In this document: one piece after another, positions 17,324-26,096 of the stretch
Layout of the letters: every line of letters begins with the position of its first letter
Numbering within the stretch: the stretch's first letter is position 1
Assembly (NCBI RefSeq): GCF_003202405.1
Contig: NZ_QJHL01000002.1
Location: 186,001-250,000 of the forward strand
Source of the DNA: Flavobacterium hydrophilum
GTDB lineage: Bacteria > Bacteroidota > Bacteroidia > Flavobacteriales > Flavobacteriaceae
DNA: 64,000 nucleotides
Direction of reading: 5' to 3'
Notes under the pieces: model-generated
The model's database searches: none
Told to the model about the DNA's origin: nothing
Seen by the model: the letters and a program-made list of their open reading frames with translations, nothing else
Position numbers and translations under genes: made by a program

Positions 17324-17794
17324 ATGACCTTCAAACACATTTTCAAAGCAGCAATAAACTGGAATTCCAAACAAAATCAAGAACAATCAGAAAGAAAATT
17401 CTACAGCAAAAGCCATAAAATTTTAATCGAAGGAAAACCCGTTTTAAACGTTTCTGCTGCCAAAGCTTTTAAAGGTGATCCCGAATTATACAATCCGGAG
17501 GATCTGCTTTTAAGCAGTCTGGTTTCCTGTCACATGATGTCGTATTTATATGTATGTTCCCAAAACGGAATAGAAGTTCTGGAATATTCAGATCATGCAG
17601 AAGCCATACTGGAAGTTGCTTCCGATGGCAGCGGACGTTTTACAGAAGTTCGTCTGCATCCAAATGTAGTAATTGCAAACGCTGACAAAGTTCAGGAAGC
17701 TTTAGATTTACATACAAAAGCAAACCAATTGTGTTTTATTGCCAACTCCTGTAATTTTCCGGTTTTGCATCAGGCAAATTGCAAAGCGTTGTGA
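17324..17794 (+). CDS. OsmC/Ohr family peroxidase-like protein
   Basis: A 156-residue OsmC-family protein; members reduce organic hydroperoxides using two Cys. Cys69 sits in the conserved helix (LLLSSLVSCHMMSYLYVC) and the second conserved position is supplied by Cys137 or Cys143 (NQLCFIANSCNFPV). It is close in form to the short OsmC proteins, lacking an extra hydrolase domain. It lies 2 bp after the GNAT gene and ends before a bidirectional terminator. The exact substrate is not deducible. Confidence 0.88.
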   Translation: MTFKHIFKAAINWNSKQNQEQSERKFYSKSHKILIEGKPVLNVSAAKAFKGDPELYNPEDLLLSSLVSCHMMSYLYVCSQNGIEVLEYSDHAEAILEVASDGSGRFTEVRLHPNVVIANADKVQEALDLHTKANQLCFIANSCNFPVLHQANCKAL

Positions 17795-17801
17795 AATAAA
17801 A

Positions 17802-17827
17802 AAAGAGACTGGTGGCCCAGTCTCTTT
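17802..17827. terminator. Bidirectional intrinsic terminator
   Basis: AAAGAGACTGG (17802-17812) pairs with CCAGTCTCTTT (17817-17827), with A-rich and T-rich flanks. It separates the convergent OsmC gene (+) and ACT-domain gene (-). Confidence 0.85.
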
Positions 17828-17879
17828 CATATATTGTCTTTTTTTATTTTTTTTTGATCGGGGTTTTTATCAAAAGAAA

Positions 17880-18536
17880 TTAATTTTTCAAATCTTTGAT
17901 TACTTTAAAAGCAACGTCAACTTGTTCTTCTCCTACTAAGATTGTGAATTCATTAGAAGTCGAAATTACCTCATTGATAATAATTCCTTCCCAGGCTAAA
18001 CGCTGAAAAATGAAATAATAAATTCCAGGAACTACAATATTTTCTTTTGGTAATTTTACAGTAATAGAAGCCAGATTATCCAATTTCTGAATCAGTTTTT
18101 CGCGGATAAAATGTTTTTCAACTAAATGATTGATACTGCTGCTTACTACGATATTCGTTTCGTTTACGCCACGTGATGAGGTATAAAAAATATCAGACAG
18201 CACATTAATATCAGAAATCAAATCAGCTTGTTTGTTTAAAACAGAGTCTGAAGCTGCAAAAGTGTAATCTGTCAATTCAGAACGAACCGTAATTTCACCA
18301 ATGTTTTTAATGACCTTATTGATTTTGTGGTTCAGTTTAAAATCTAATTCTTCTGTTAGTCTTTTTAGGGACATTACTACAGCGCCTTGTTTTACTTCTT
18401 TACCGAATTCGCTTTCCAGTTCGGTCATGATGTTACGGGACAAAGATGTCAGGTTGATAATTCCCAAGGAAAGTGCATTCAGTAAAAATGGCTTGGTTTT
18501 GATGTAATTTTCTACAATCGAAGAAACGGTTTTCAT
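17880..18536 (-). CDS. Uncharacterised ACT-domain protein related to aspartokinase regulatory region
   Basis: A 218-residue cytosolic protein. The N-terminal part (1-75) is helical, winged-helix-like with KTVSSIVENYIKTKPFLL and SRNIMTELESEFGKEVKQGAV. The C-terminal part (about 150-218) is ACT-like: ITVKLPKENIVVPGIYYFIF, then LAWEGIIINEVISTSNEFTI, very like the ACT module of aspartate kinases, but no kinase domain is present. It may sense an amino acid and regulate gene expression or an enzyme (inference). It has its own well-formed promoter and stands alone between a terminator and yraN. Confidence 0.7.
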   Translation of the reverse strand: MKTVSSIVENYIKTKPFLLNALSLGIINLTSLSRNIMTELESEFGKEVKQGAVVMSLKRLTEELDFKLNHKINKVIKNIGEITVRSELTDYTFAASDSVLNKQADLISDINVLSDIFYTSSRGVNETNIVVSSSINHLVEKHFIREKLIQKLDNLASITVKLPKENIVVPGIYYFIFQRLAWEGIIINEVISTSNEFTILVGEEQVDVAFKVIKDLKN

Positions 18537-18604
18537 AATCTTTTAATTGTTTTTGGGTAACGTAATTGTGTTAGTTTGGTTGTTTGTGATGTTATAAATC
18601 TCTG

Positions 18605-18636
18605 CAAAGATAAATTAAAAAACAATTTGTTACAAA
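18605..18636 (-). promoter_or_regulatory. Predicted promoter of the ACT-domain gene
   Basis: On the - strand, TTTG (18636-18633) and TATCTTTG (18612-18605) are separated by 20 bp, an excellent match to the Bacteroidota TTTG/TAnnTTTG promoter. The leader to the start codon at 18536 is about 60 nt. Confidence 0.7.
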
Positions 18637-18656
18637 TATAACAATAAAAAAATATG

Positions 18657-19028
18657 TTAAAAATGATAAAAAGCGTCAGTAAGATGCTCAATAGCAAATG
18701 ATTCCTGACTTTTATGGATAGCAATGATGTCAAAACGAATTTCTAAATCGTCTTCAAAATCTTTTTCCCTATCGTTTATGTAGGCATTTACTGCTTTTAT
18801 GAGAAGCTGAATCTTTTTGGGTTTCACAAAATCCTGCGGCAAACCGAAATCTAAACTTGATCTGGTCTTTACTTCAATCACCGCCAGAAAATTATCTTTT
18901 TTGGCGAGAATATCAATTTCGGCTTTTTGAAAAACCCAGTTTCTTTCTAGAATTTTATAGTCGTTTTGAAGCAGATATTCTACGGCTAAATCTTCACCTT
19001 TTTTTCCTAGTTCGTTGTGTTCAGCCAT
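18657..19028 (-). CDS. YraN/UPF0102 family endonuclease-like protein
   Basis: A 123-residue YraN-family protein with the PD-(D/E)XK-type nuclease core: KGEDLAVEYLL (residues 10-20), the ERNWVFQKAEIDILAK strand with Glu and Asp (28-43), and VIEVKTRSS (50-58) carrying the E-x-K motif. It is conserved in most bacteria; its role is not settled, with links to DNA processing suggested. Length is typical. Start MAEHNELGKKGEDLA is standard for flavobacterial members. Confidence 0.93.
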   Translation of the reverse strand: MAEHNELGKKGEDLAVEYLLQNDYKILERNWVFQKAEIDILAKKDNFLAVIEVKTRSSLDFGLPQDFVKPKKIQLLIKAVNAYINDREKDFEDDLEIRFDIIAIHKSQESFAIEHLTDAFYHF

Positions 19029-19113
19029 TTTTTGGGTTAGATTTTTAGAGTTGAAGAAATTTCACTTTTGAAAAATAGTATGCAAAAAGTAATTCTACTA
19101 ACTCAAACAGCCA

Positions 19114-19611
19114 TTAGAATTTATGGTAATTTGTTTTTAAGATTTGATGTCCAAAAACAGGACTGTCATATTCAATTCTGTCTTGAAACTCTTGAACTTC
19201 CCATGGAGGATCAATAGGAATATTATCAATTTTATCACCGTTGAGTTTACATGATTCTGCATATAATTCATCCTCAACTAAAATAAAATTTTGTTTATGT
19301 TCAATAAATGGAAAATTAAAAGCATCTTCATGTCTTTTCAAAGTTTTGGTTTCTATCTCAATTGCTCCCCATTGATGAACTGATCTAAAAAAAATCATTT
19401 TTGTTTCTGGAATAAACACAAAGTTTATTTCATTTAAATTTTCAGCTTTTTCTTTCCATTCAAATTTGACTTTCAATTGACTTTTAAAAGTTTTAAAGTA
19501 CACAATTGAACAAGCTATAATATTTTCTGAATTGCCTTTTTTTTCAGTGCAGGTAATATCACAGTCATCAACAATTATATTGTTTTTAAAATTCTGGATA
19601 GAAATCTCCAT
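19114..19611 (-). CDS. Uncharacterised protein
   Basis: A 165-residue protein without signal peptide or membrane segment; I do not recognise the family. It is beta-rich with features such as KMIFFRSVHQWGAIEIETKT and a late IDPPWEVQEFQDRIEYDSP. The form recalls small immunity-like or housekeeping-unknown proteins scattered singly in Bacteroidota genomes. It is flanked by yraN and the LD-carboxypeptidase gene on the same strand with ordinary gaps. No function is proposed. Confidence 0.6.
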   Translation of the reverse strand: MEISIQNFKNNIIVDDCDITCTEKKGNSENIIACSIVYFKTFKSQLKVKFEWKEKAENLNEINFVFIPETKMIFFRSVHQWGAIEIETKTLKRHEDAFNFPFIEHKQNFILVEDELYAESCKLNGDKIDNIPIDPPWEVQEFQDRIEYDSPVFGHQILKTNYHKF

Positions 19612-19654
19612 ATATAATTAATTGTTAGTGCTAAAGTCCTATATGTATAATTTT

Positions 19655-20656
19655 TTACTTAAAAATAACAGTACTCCCGGAAGCATTCACTTCAATAGAG
19701 ATCGTACTTCCCATAACAAGCGCACGATTATCCTGAATATGTCCGGCCGGAAAATTAAAAATCACCGGAATATTGTATTTTTTGGTCACGTCATCTACAA
19801 TTTCCAGCGCATTTTTCCCCCACGGAACTTCATTGTCTTTCATTTTGGTCATACCGCCAATAATGATTCCTTTCAGGTTTTCGATACAACCATTTCGACG
19901 TAAATTCATCATCATACGATCAATATGATACAGGTATTCATCTAAATCTTCTATAAATAAAATTTTGTCTTTGCAGTCAATTGCTGACGGAGATCCTAAT
20001 AAACTGTATAAGATAGAAAGATTTCCACCCACCAATTCACCTGTTCCCTGACCAAAACGGTTCATGTTATGTGGAGCAATAGAATACGAAATAGCCTCAC
20101 CAAATATTGCCGATTTCATAGAACTGATGGCTGCCGGAGTAGCACGCGGAATCGTAACCGGCATAACCCCATGAATAGATTTGTAACCCATGGTATTGAG
20201 GTGATTGTGCAAAACCGTAACGTCACTAAAACCAATAACCCATTTTGGATGTTGCTTGAATTTCGTAAAATCCAGTAAATCCAGCATTCTCACAGTTCCG
20301 TAACCCCCTCGTACGCACCAGATCGCTTTTATATTCGGATTATCGAGTTGCTTTTGAAAATCGGCAGCGCGTTGTTCGTCTGTTCCGGCCAATTGATGGT
20401 AATCGAGTCCGATTGAATTTCCGATTACGGCTTCTAAACCCCAGCTTTTCAGTAAATCTATAGTAGGTTTTAAATTATCATCGATGTTTTTTCTGGCTGT
20501 TGCCAAAAGAGCTACGGTATCTCCTTTTTGTAAATAAGGTGGTGTTATCATGTTTTGTTGGGATTGACAGGTAAAGGATTGGAAAGCAAAAATAAGAAAT
20601 ACGAATCTGTAAAAAGCAAAAGGGCTGTTTATAGTAAGGAATCTGCTTGTATTCAT
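19655..20656 (-). CDS. LD-carboxypeptidase, S66 family, lipoprotein
   Basis: A 333-residue muramoyltetrapeptide LD-carboxypeptidase of peptidase family S66, trimming D-Ala from peptidoglycan tetrapeptides. Family motifs are IWCVRGGYGTVRMLD, the nucleophile region WVIGFSDVTVLH, ELVGGNLSILYSLLG, IEDLDEYLYHIDRM and the His-bearing FPAGHIQDNRAL. The start at 20656 (MNTSRFLTIN) is chosen because an earlier TTG at 20689 lies inside a TATCTTTG promoter box (20694-20687, - strand). The leader contains a lipobox-like QSFTC, so it is probably a periplasm-facing lipoprotein. Confidence 0.88.
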   Translation of the reverse strand: MNTSRFLTINSPFAFYRFVFLIFAFQSFTCQSQQNMITPPYLQKGDTVALLATARKNIDDNLKPTIDLLKSWGLEAVIGNSIGLDYHQLAGTDEQRAADFQKQLDNPNIKAIWCVRGGYGTVRMLDLLDFTKFKQHPKWVIGFSDVTVLHNHLNTMGYKSIHGVMPVTIPRATPAAISSMKSAIFGEAISYSIAPHNMNRFGQGTGELVGGNLSILYSLLGSPSAIDCKDKILFIEDLDEYLYHIDRMMMNLRRNGCIENLKGIIIGGMTKMKDNEVPWGKNALEIVDDVTKKYNIPVIFNFPAGHIQDNRALVMGSTISIEVNASGSTVIFK

Positions 20657-20777
20657 TTTCTTTTTGGCTTTTTGATTTATTAATAACAAAGATAGAGATT
20701 TAAAAAAATAAATTTAATTGAAATTTCTTACAAATGTAAAATTTCATTAATTTCAGCGATTTAAAAAATCAATTTTT

Positions 20778-21869
20778 ATGCGAATAATTACACTTAGAAT
20801 TTGTTTTATTTCTTTGTTTTCGATTGCGGCTTATGGCCAGGCCAAAAAATATAGTATCCATACGGCAGCTTTTTACAATTTCGAAAATCTTTTTGACACT
20901 ATTGATGATATTTACACGAACGATGATGAATGGACGCCAAACGGAGTTCAAAACTGGACAACAGAAAAATACCATCAAAAATTACAAAATCTTTCCGGAG
21001 TTTTGTCTGAAATCGGAACGCCTGAAAATCGGAATGCACCAACTTTAATCGGAGGTTCCGAAATTGAAAACAGAGGTGTTCTGGAAGATTTGATTAAGCA
21101 ACCTAAGCTGCTTTCTTTCGATTACGGAATCATTCATTTTGATTCGCCCGACAAAAGAGGTATCGATGTGGCATTATTGTATCAGAAGAAATTTTTTAAA
21201 CCGACTACTTTTTCAAATATACCTTTATATATATTGAAAAATAAAAATGTACAAGAAGAGAAAAAAGAAGAATCAACTGATGAAGAAATAACGACGGCAA
21301 TTCAAAACAATCGGGTTTTTACCCGTGACCAGCTTTTGATAACCGGTTTTTTAGAAGGAGAAGAAATTAATATCATTGTCAATCACTGGCCTTCGCGTTC
21401 CGGAGGAGAGAAAGCAACAAGCGAATATCGTGAAGCAGCAGGAAAATTAAACCGAAAAATAATCGATTCGCTGCAGCAAATTAATCCAGATGCAAAAGTC
21501 ATTACAATGGGCGATTTAAACGACGGTCCGTATAATAAAAGTATAAAAACTGCCTTGGGGGCAAAAGCCAAAAAAGCAGAAGTTCCGGAATTTGGCACTT
21601 ATAATCCTTTTGAAGAAATGGCGAAACGCGGCATGGGAACTACAGCTTTTCGGGATTCCTGGGATATTTTCGACCAGATCATTATTACGCAATCACTTAT
21701 AAAACCTGATTTTTCATCGTTTAAATTCTGGAAAGCCGGGATTTTCAACAAGCCCTATCTCATTCAGAATTCAGGACAATACAAAGGATATCCGTTGCGG
21801 CACAGTTCGAACGAAGTTGGTTTCAGCGACCATTTTCCTGTTTATATTTATCTGATAAAAGAAATGTAA
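20778..21869 (+). CDS. Secreted endonuclease/exonuclease/phosphatase family protein
   Basis: A 363-residue Mg-dependent EEP-fold hydrolase with a signal peptide (MRIITLRICFISLFSIAAYG, cut before QAKK). Conserved elements are AAFYNFENLFDTIDD (metal-site strand), GGSEIENRGVLEDL with the catalytic Glu, NHWPSRSGGEKATSEYR, GDLNDGPYNKS and the final SDHFPVYIYL carrying the catalytic Asp-His. These proteins act on nucleic acid or on phosphoester substrates in the periplasm or outside the cell; the substrate is unknown. Divergent from the LD-carboxypeptidase gene. Confidence 0.88.
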   Translation: MRIITLRICFISLFSIAAYGQAKKYSIHTAAFYNFENLFDTIDDIYTNDDEWTPNGVQNWTTEKYHQKLQNLSGVLSEIGTPENRNAPTLIGGSEIENRGVLEDLIKQPKLLSFDYGIIHFDSPDKRGIDVALLYQKKFFKPTTFSNIPLYILKNKNVQEEKKEESTDEEITTAIQNNRVFTRDQLLITGFLEGEEINIIVNHWPSRSGGEKATSEYREAAGKLNRKIIDSLQQINPDAKVITMGDLNDGPYNKSIKTALGAKAKKAEVPEFGTYNPFEEMAKRGMGTTAFRDSWDIFDQIIITQSLIKPDFSSFKFWKAGIFNKPYLIQNSGQYKGYPLRHSSNEVGFSDHFPVYIYLIKEM

Positions 21870-21942
21870 ACTCACGACTACTGCTGTGCCTCTCTACAAA
21901 TTTTCCTTAACTTAGCCTCTCATAAATTTAGAATCTCAAAAA

Positions 21943-22482
21943 ATGGCTATAGCAAAACCTTTCAACCTGACTAAATGGATAGACGAAAACCGTCATTTAC
22001 TAAAACCGCCTGTTGGAAATAAAAATTTATATGTTGATTCAGGCGATTATATTGTTATGATCGTGGCAGGACCAAATGCCCGAAAAGATTATCATTATAA
22101 CGAAACCGAAGAACTTTTTTACCAGCTGGAAGGAAATATAAAAGTGGTAATTCAGGAGGATGGCGAACGCAGGGAAATGATTCTGAATGCAGGCGATATG
22201 TATCTCAATCCTGCAAAAGTGCCACATTCTCCGGTTCGTTCCGAGGGGTCTATTGGTTTGGTGATTGAGCGAAAACGTGCCGGATTAGGCTACACAGACG
22301 GTTTGCTTTGGCATTGCGACAACTGCAACCATAAATTATATGAAGTATTTTTCGAACTGCACAATATCGAAAAAGATTTCCTGCCGCATTTCGAACATTT
22401 CTACAATTCAGAAGAGCTGAGAACCTGCGATAATTGCGGAACCGTTATGGAATCTGATCCGAGGTTTGTGGCTAAGAAATAA
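21943..22482 (+). CDS. nbaC: 3-hydroxyanthranilate 3,4-dioxygenase
   Basis: A 179-residue cupin dioxygenase that opens the ring of 3-hydroxyanthranilate in the kynurenine route. The Fe(II) site is in DYHYNETEELFYQLEG (His and Glu) and PAKVPHSPVRSEG (second His). The C-terminal rubredoxin-like Fe site of the bacterial enzymes is present as CDNCNHK and CDNCGTV. Length is typical. No other kynurenine genes are next to it, so its partners must be elsewhere. It is followed by a clear terminator. Confidence 0.94.
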   Translation: MAIAKPFNLTKWIDENRHLLKPPVGNKNLYVDSGDYIVMIVAGPNARKDYHYNETEELFYQLEGNIKVVIQEDGERREMILNAGDMYLNPAKVPHSPVRSEGSIGLVIERKRAGLGYTDGLLWHCDNCNHKLYEVFFELHNIEKDFLPHFEHFYNSEELRTCDNCGTVMESDPRFVAKK

Positions 22483-22504
22483 TTTTAGACAAATTTATAA
22501 ATAC

Positions 22505-22541
22505 AAAAACCGATAGATTTTTTAAATTTATCGGTTTTTTT
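22505..22541 (+). terminator. Intrinsic terminator after the dioxygenase gene
   Basis: AAAAACCGATA (22505-22515) pairs with TATCGGTTTTT (22529-22539), followed by further T. Confidence 0.85.
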
Positions 22542-22542
22542 A

Positions 22543-22672
22543 GGAGCTATTTCCCGCTATCCGTTTCAAACTAAGTTCACTGAACTCGAATGAAAATAAA
22601 TGCTAAGTGAAGTAATCTTTTTTTCGATAAACAATCTCAAAAAAGGGTTTTCACTACTCGGGGCTATGCTGT
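22543..22672. repeat. Intergenic repeat family D, copy 1 (diverged)
   Basis: Begins GGAGCTATTTCCCGCTATCC and ends AAAGGGTTTTCACTACTCGGGGCT; these ends match the copies at 28,650 and 50,785. The interior differs and contains a GTTCACTGAAC palindrome. The element looks like a short non-autonomous or REP-like sequence. Confidence 0.65.
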
Positions 22673-22693
22673 TTTCAAATGATCTTTTAAAAT

Positions 22694-22870
22694 TTAATCT
22701 CTTAATCGGACAATAAAGAGTATAAATCCGAAAAAAAGTAAACCTAATCCCAGGCAAAGACAAATTGTGCTTATAAAAGGGCCACCAATATTTTCAGACC
22801 AGGCTATTCCATTTAAAATAAAACCAACAGGTATCATTACAAGCGGTAATAATATTTTTTTATTTTTCAT
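22694..22870 (-). CDS. Small two-helix membrane protein (58 residues)
   Basis: A short ORF reads MKNKKILLPLVMIPVGFILN, then GIAWSENIGGPFISTI and CLCLGLGLLFFGFILFIVRL-RD, with two hydrophobic helices and a basic start. It begins 4 bp after the stop of the serine hydrolase gene on the same strand, so it is probably translated from the same mRNA. The family is unknown. The clean start, two well-formed transmembrane segments and tight spacing support a real gene rather than chance. Confidence 0.65.
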   Translation of the reverse strand: MKNKKILLPLVMIPVGFILNGIAWSENIGGPFISTICLCLGLGLLFFGFILFIVRLRD

Positions 22871-22874
22871 TTGA

Positions 22875-24218
22875 CTATTTTTTCACACTCCCAATAATCC
22901 CTTTCAAAAACCCATTAAAATCAAAAGCAGGATCTTCCTTCAATCCCATTCTCACAATCACCATATCTTTTGATGGAATAATCGCAACCATTTGACCCTG
23001 ATAACCGTTGCAGTAAAACATGTCGCGTGGAGCGTCCGGGAATTTTCCGCCGGCATTCAGCCAGAATTGTGCTCCATATTTTCCTTCCGAAGTATTGGTT
23101 GGTGTTGCGGTGTATTTTACCCAGCTTTCATCCAGAATTTGCTCACCGTTCCAGTTACCTTTATTTAAATACAGTAATCCAAATTTAGACCAGTCGCGTG
23201 CAGTCGCCCATGCGTATGAGGAACCTACAAAAGTTCCGCTCATATCCTGTTCTGTAATCATCGAATTCATTCCGATTTTATCAATCACGGCGCTGTACCA
23301 AAAATCAAGATATTCCTGTTGGGTTTTAAATTGTCTTTTTAAAATTAGTGATAATAAATTGGTCGTTCCCGAAGAGTAATTCCAATGCGTGTTGGGTTTA
23401 AACTGAGCCGGTTTGTCCAGCTGTACTTTGCCCATATCTTCTGCCTGAAAAAGCATTTTGGTAGCATCGCAAATCGTGTTGTAATTCTCTTCCCACTCCA
23501 AACCCGAATTCATGTGCAGCAGATCATTGATAGTGATGTTTTTGCGTTCGTCATTTTGCCATTCTGCGACAGGAGCTGGTTTGAAAATATCTATTTTTCC
23601 TTGCTTAGCAAGCACGCCAAAAGCCGAACTGGTAATACTTTTTGTCATCGACCATCCCAGAATTCTGCTGTCTTTCGTAAAACCGGTATCGTATTTTTCG
23701 GCAATCAGTCTGTTTTTGTATAAAACTACTATGGCACGTGTTCTTTTTAATTTTCCACCGGATTTATCGAAAGCATTGTCAATCGCTTTTTTTAGTTTTG
23801 AGTAATCAATATTGGTAAAAACCGTGTCTTTTGGCTCGATGTTTCCGTAAGGGAAAGGCAAAGTTTTAGATTTAGCTCTTTTGGGAAGCAAATAAGGTTT
23901 TGAAACATCAAAATCATCATTTATTAAAGTTGCTCCCAAACCTTCACGGTAAATGGCTTTTCGTTCCTTTAATCCGTAGACATTGGAAGTAGCAAATTTT
24001 CCGGCATCATCAATTGTGTTTGTTGCCAGGTCGATGAGGTTAATATCATTGTCGGTTTTTTCGATTAACTCTTTCGAACGGTTATCCAAAAAATGTCCCG
24101 AAGCAATACTTTTGGCTGAAAAGCCTGAAATCAGATCCAGTTTTGGGTAAGTGGTAAAACCAAAATAAAGAATTATTAAAAGAAGAAGAATGCCAAGTAA
24201 ACGAAAGACTTTTTTCAT
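22875..24218 (-). CDS. Serine hydrolase of the beta-lactamase class C / penicillin-binding-like family
   Basis: About 447 residues: an N-terminal hydrophobic anchor (FRLLGILLLLIILYFGF) and a beta-lactamase-fold domain from about residue 120. The catalytic S-x-x-K is in GWSMTKSITSSAFG and the tyrosine motif is NYSSGTTN. Such proteins include esterases, D-aminopeptidases and D,D-peptidases; true beta-lactamase activity should not be assumed. The start at 24218 (MKKVFRLLGI) is preferred over 24245, which only adds a polar leader. It is followed after 4 bp by the small membrane protein gene. Confidence 0.88.
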   Translation of the reverse strand: MKKVFRLLGILLLLIILYFGFTTYPKLDLISGFSAKSIASGHFLDNRSKELIEKTDNDINLIDLATNTIDDAGKFATSNVYGLKERKAIYREGLGATLINDDFDVSKPYLLPKRAKSKTLPFPYGNIEPKDTVFTNIDYSKLKKAIDNAFDKSGGKLKRTRAIVVLYKNRLIAEKYDTGFTKDSRILGWSMTKSITSSAFGVLAKQGKIDIFKPAPVAEWQNDERKNITINDLLHMNSGLEWEENYNTICDATKMLFQAEDMGKVQLDKPAQFKPNTHWNYSSGTTNLLSLILKRQFKTQQEYLDFWYSAVIDKIGMNSMITEQDMSGTFVGSSYAWATARDWSKFGLLYLNKGNWNGEQILDESWVKYTATPTNTSEGKYGAQFWLNAGGKFPDAPRDMFYCNGYQGQMVAIIPSKDMVIVRMGLKEDPAFDFNGFLKGIIGSVKK

Positions 24219-24443
24219 AATTTTTTGCAGTTGTTTTGAATGCAATATAAATAATTTATAGACAGGATTTTATCAGGCTGGTTTTTAAATTATTGGAAAG
24301 AAACTCTGAAAAAAAGAATTAATTTTTGAGGAATCTGCATTACAATTTTGAATTTGATAGTACTATAAAAGGAAATGATAGAATTGGCAGATAAAACAAT
24401 TTAGATTTAGTACTTTTGTAAATAGAATTTTTCTAAATAAATT

Positions 24444-25658
24444 ATGCTGGATATTCAAAAAATAAGAGCTGATTTTCCGATACTTTCTGAAAAAGTAAAT
24501 GGAAAACCATTAATATATTTCGACAATGGGGCAACCTCGCAAAAACCGCAGGTTGTTATTGATGCCGAAGCGAAATATTATCAGGAAATAAACGCCAATA
24601 TTCACCGTGGAGTCCATACATTAAGCCAGTTAGCGACTGATGCGTATGAAATTTCGCGTGTAAAATTGCAACATCATATCAATGCCAAATTTTCTCACGA
24701 GGTTTTATTTACTTCCGGAACAACACACGGAATCAATTTAGTAGCGAATGGTTTTGCTTCTATTTTAAAACCGGGGGATGAAGTTTTAGTTTCTTCTCTG
24801 GAACATCACAGCAATATAGTGCCGTGGCAAATGTTGTGTGAAAAAACGGGAGCTGTCTTAAAAGTGATTCCGATCAATGAAGAAGGAGAACTGATCATCA
24901 GCGAATACGAATCTTTATTATCTGATAAAACCAAAATCGTTACCGTAAACCATATTTCGAATGCATTGGGCGTAATCAATCCTGTGAAGGAAATGATTGC
25001 TAAAGCACATGCCGTTGGAGCTGCTGTTTTAATTGACGGAGCACAGGCTGTTCCGCATTTAAAGCCTGATGTTCAGGATTTGGATTGTGACTTTTACGCT
25101 TTTTCAGGGCATAAAATGTGCGGGCCAACCGGAACCGGAATTTTATTCGGAAAAGAAGAATGGCTAAACAAACTGCCTCCATATCAAGGTGGTGGTGAAA
25201 TGATCAAAGAAGTTACTTTCGAAAAAACAACGTACGCTGATCTGCCTCATAAATTTGAAGCCGGTACTCCAAATATCGCGGGCGGAATTGTTTTAGGGAC
25301 TGCGGTTGATTATTTGAACAATATTGGTTTTGGAAACATTCAGCTTCAGGAAAACAAACTTTTGGAACACGCCACAAAACGTCTGCTTGAAATTGAAGGT
25401 TTGAGAATTTACGGAAACGGAAAAAATAAAGCTTCGGTAGTTTCGTTTAATATAGACGGGATTCATCCTTATGATATTGGCTCCATAATTGATAAATTAG
25501 GAATTGCAGTTCGTACCGGACATCACTGTGCGCAGCCGATCATGAATTTCTTCTGTATTCCGGGAACCATTCGCGCTTCGTTTTCTTTTTACAACACGAA
25601 AGAAGAAATTGATGTAATGGTTGAGGCCATTAAAAAAGCAAAAACAATGTTAAGTTAA
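24444..25658 (+). CDS. sufS: Cysteine desulfurase, SufS type
   Basis: A 404-residue PLP enzyme that takes sulfur from L-cysteine for iron-sulfur cluster assembly. The PLP lysine is Lys224 in FSGHKMCGP and the persulfide-forming Cys362 is in RTGHHCAQP, at the usual SufS positions. The SLEHHSNIVPWQ (119-130) and ANIHRGVHTLS (51-61) blocks are also family-typical. A -7-like TACTTTTG lies at 24,411-24,418, about 25 nt before the start. It heads a short cluster with a lipoprotein gene, sufE and DUF59/DUF2480 genes; sufBCD is not in this window. Confidence 0.96.
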   Translation: MLDIQKIRADFPILSEKVNGKPLIYFDNGATSQKPQVVIDAEAKYYQEINANIHRGVHTLSQLATDAYEISRVKLQHHINAKFSHEVLFTSGTTHGINLVANGFASILKPGDEVLVSSLEHHSNIVPWQMLCEKTGAVLKVIPINEEGELIISEYESLLSDKTKIVTVNHISNALGVINPVKEMIAKAHAVGAAVLIDGAQAVPHLKPDVQDLDCDFYAFSGHKMCGPTGTGILFGKEEWLNKLPPYQGGGEMIKEVTFEKTTYADLPHKFEAGTPNIAGGIVLGTAVDYLNNIGFGNIQLQENKLLEHATKRLLEIEGLRIYGNGKNKASVVSFNIDGIHPYDIGSIIDKLGIAVRTGHHCAQPIMNFFCIPGTIRASFSFYNTKEEIDVMVEAIKKAKTMLS

Positions 25659-25668
25659 AAAACTTTTT

Positions 25669-26094
25669 ATGAAAATACTATCTTTAATACTCTTGACGAT
25701 TTTTATCGGAGCTGGCTGTTCAAGTCAAAAAAAGGCAGATATGACGTCAACGGTGATTGAATATTCGGCCATGTCCAGAGGTTATTATAAAAAGATAGTG
25801 GTTCAAAACCAAACGGTTTCAGTTACCAATGGAAGAGATGCACAAACGGTAGAAAATAAAATTGAAAAAGCAAATTGGGACAAAATTATAGCCGAATTTG
25901 AAAAGATAGATGTAGAAAAAATTTCAACCTTGAAAGCACCAACCGAAAAACGTTTTTATGATGGTGCCGCAATTGGAAATTTAAAAATAACCCAAAATCA
26001 GAAAACCTACGAAACACAGGGTTTTGACAATGGTTTTCCTCCAAAGGAAATTGAAAAACTAGTCAATTTGCTGACTGATTTTGTTAAAGAATAA
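25669..26094 (+). CDS. Small lipoprotein inserted between sufS and sufE
   Basis: A 141-residue lipoprotein with lipobox GAGC (Cys17) followed by SSQKK. The mature part is a single small domain with VIEYSAMSRGYYKKIVVQNQ, KANWDKIIAEFEKIDVEKIS and FYDGAAIGNLKITQNQ, resembling a group of uncharacterised flavobacterial lipoproteins. It begins 10 bp after sufS and ends 2 bp before sufE, so all three are almost certainly cotranscribed. Why a periplasmic lipoprotein sits in a cytosolic sulfur-transfer operon is unclear; no role is proposed. Confidence 0.8.
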   Translation: MKILSLILLTIFIGAGCSSQKKADMTSTVIEYSAMSRGYYKKIVVQNQTVSVTNGRDAQTVENKIEKANWDKIIAEFEKIDVEKISTLKAPTEKRFYDGAAIGNLKITQNQKTYETQGFDNGFPPKEIEKLVNLLTDFVKE

Positions 26095-26096
26095 TT

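Noticed and set aside
22543..22672. Insertion sequence or transposon at the family D repeat
   Set aside because: No transposase frame, no target duplication and no long terminal inverted repeats are visible.
22875..24218. Calling the serine hydrolase an antibiotic-resistance beta-lactamase
   Set aside because: The S-x-x-K and Y-S-S motifs are shared with esterases and peptidases, and the long membrane-anchored N-terminus is not that of a resistance enzyme.
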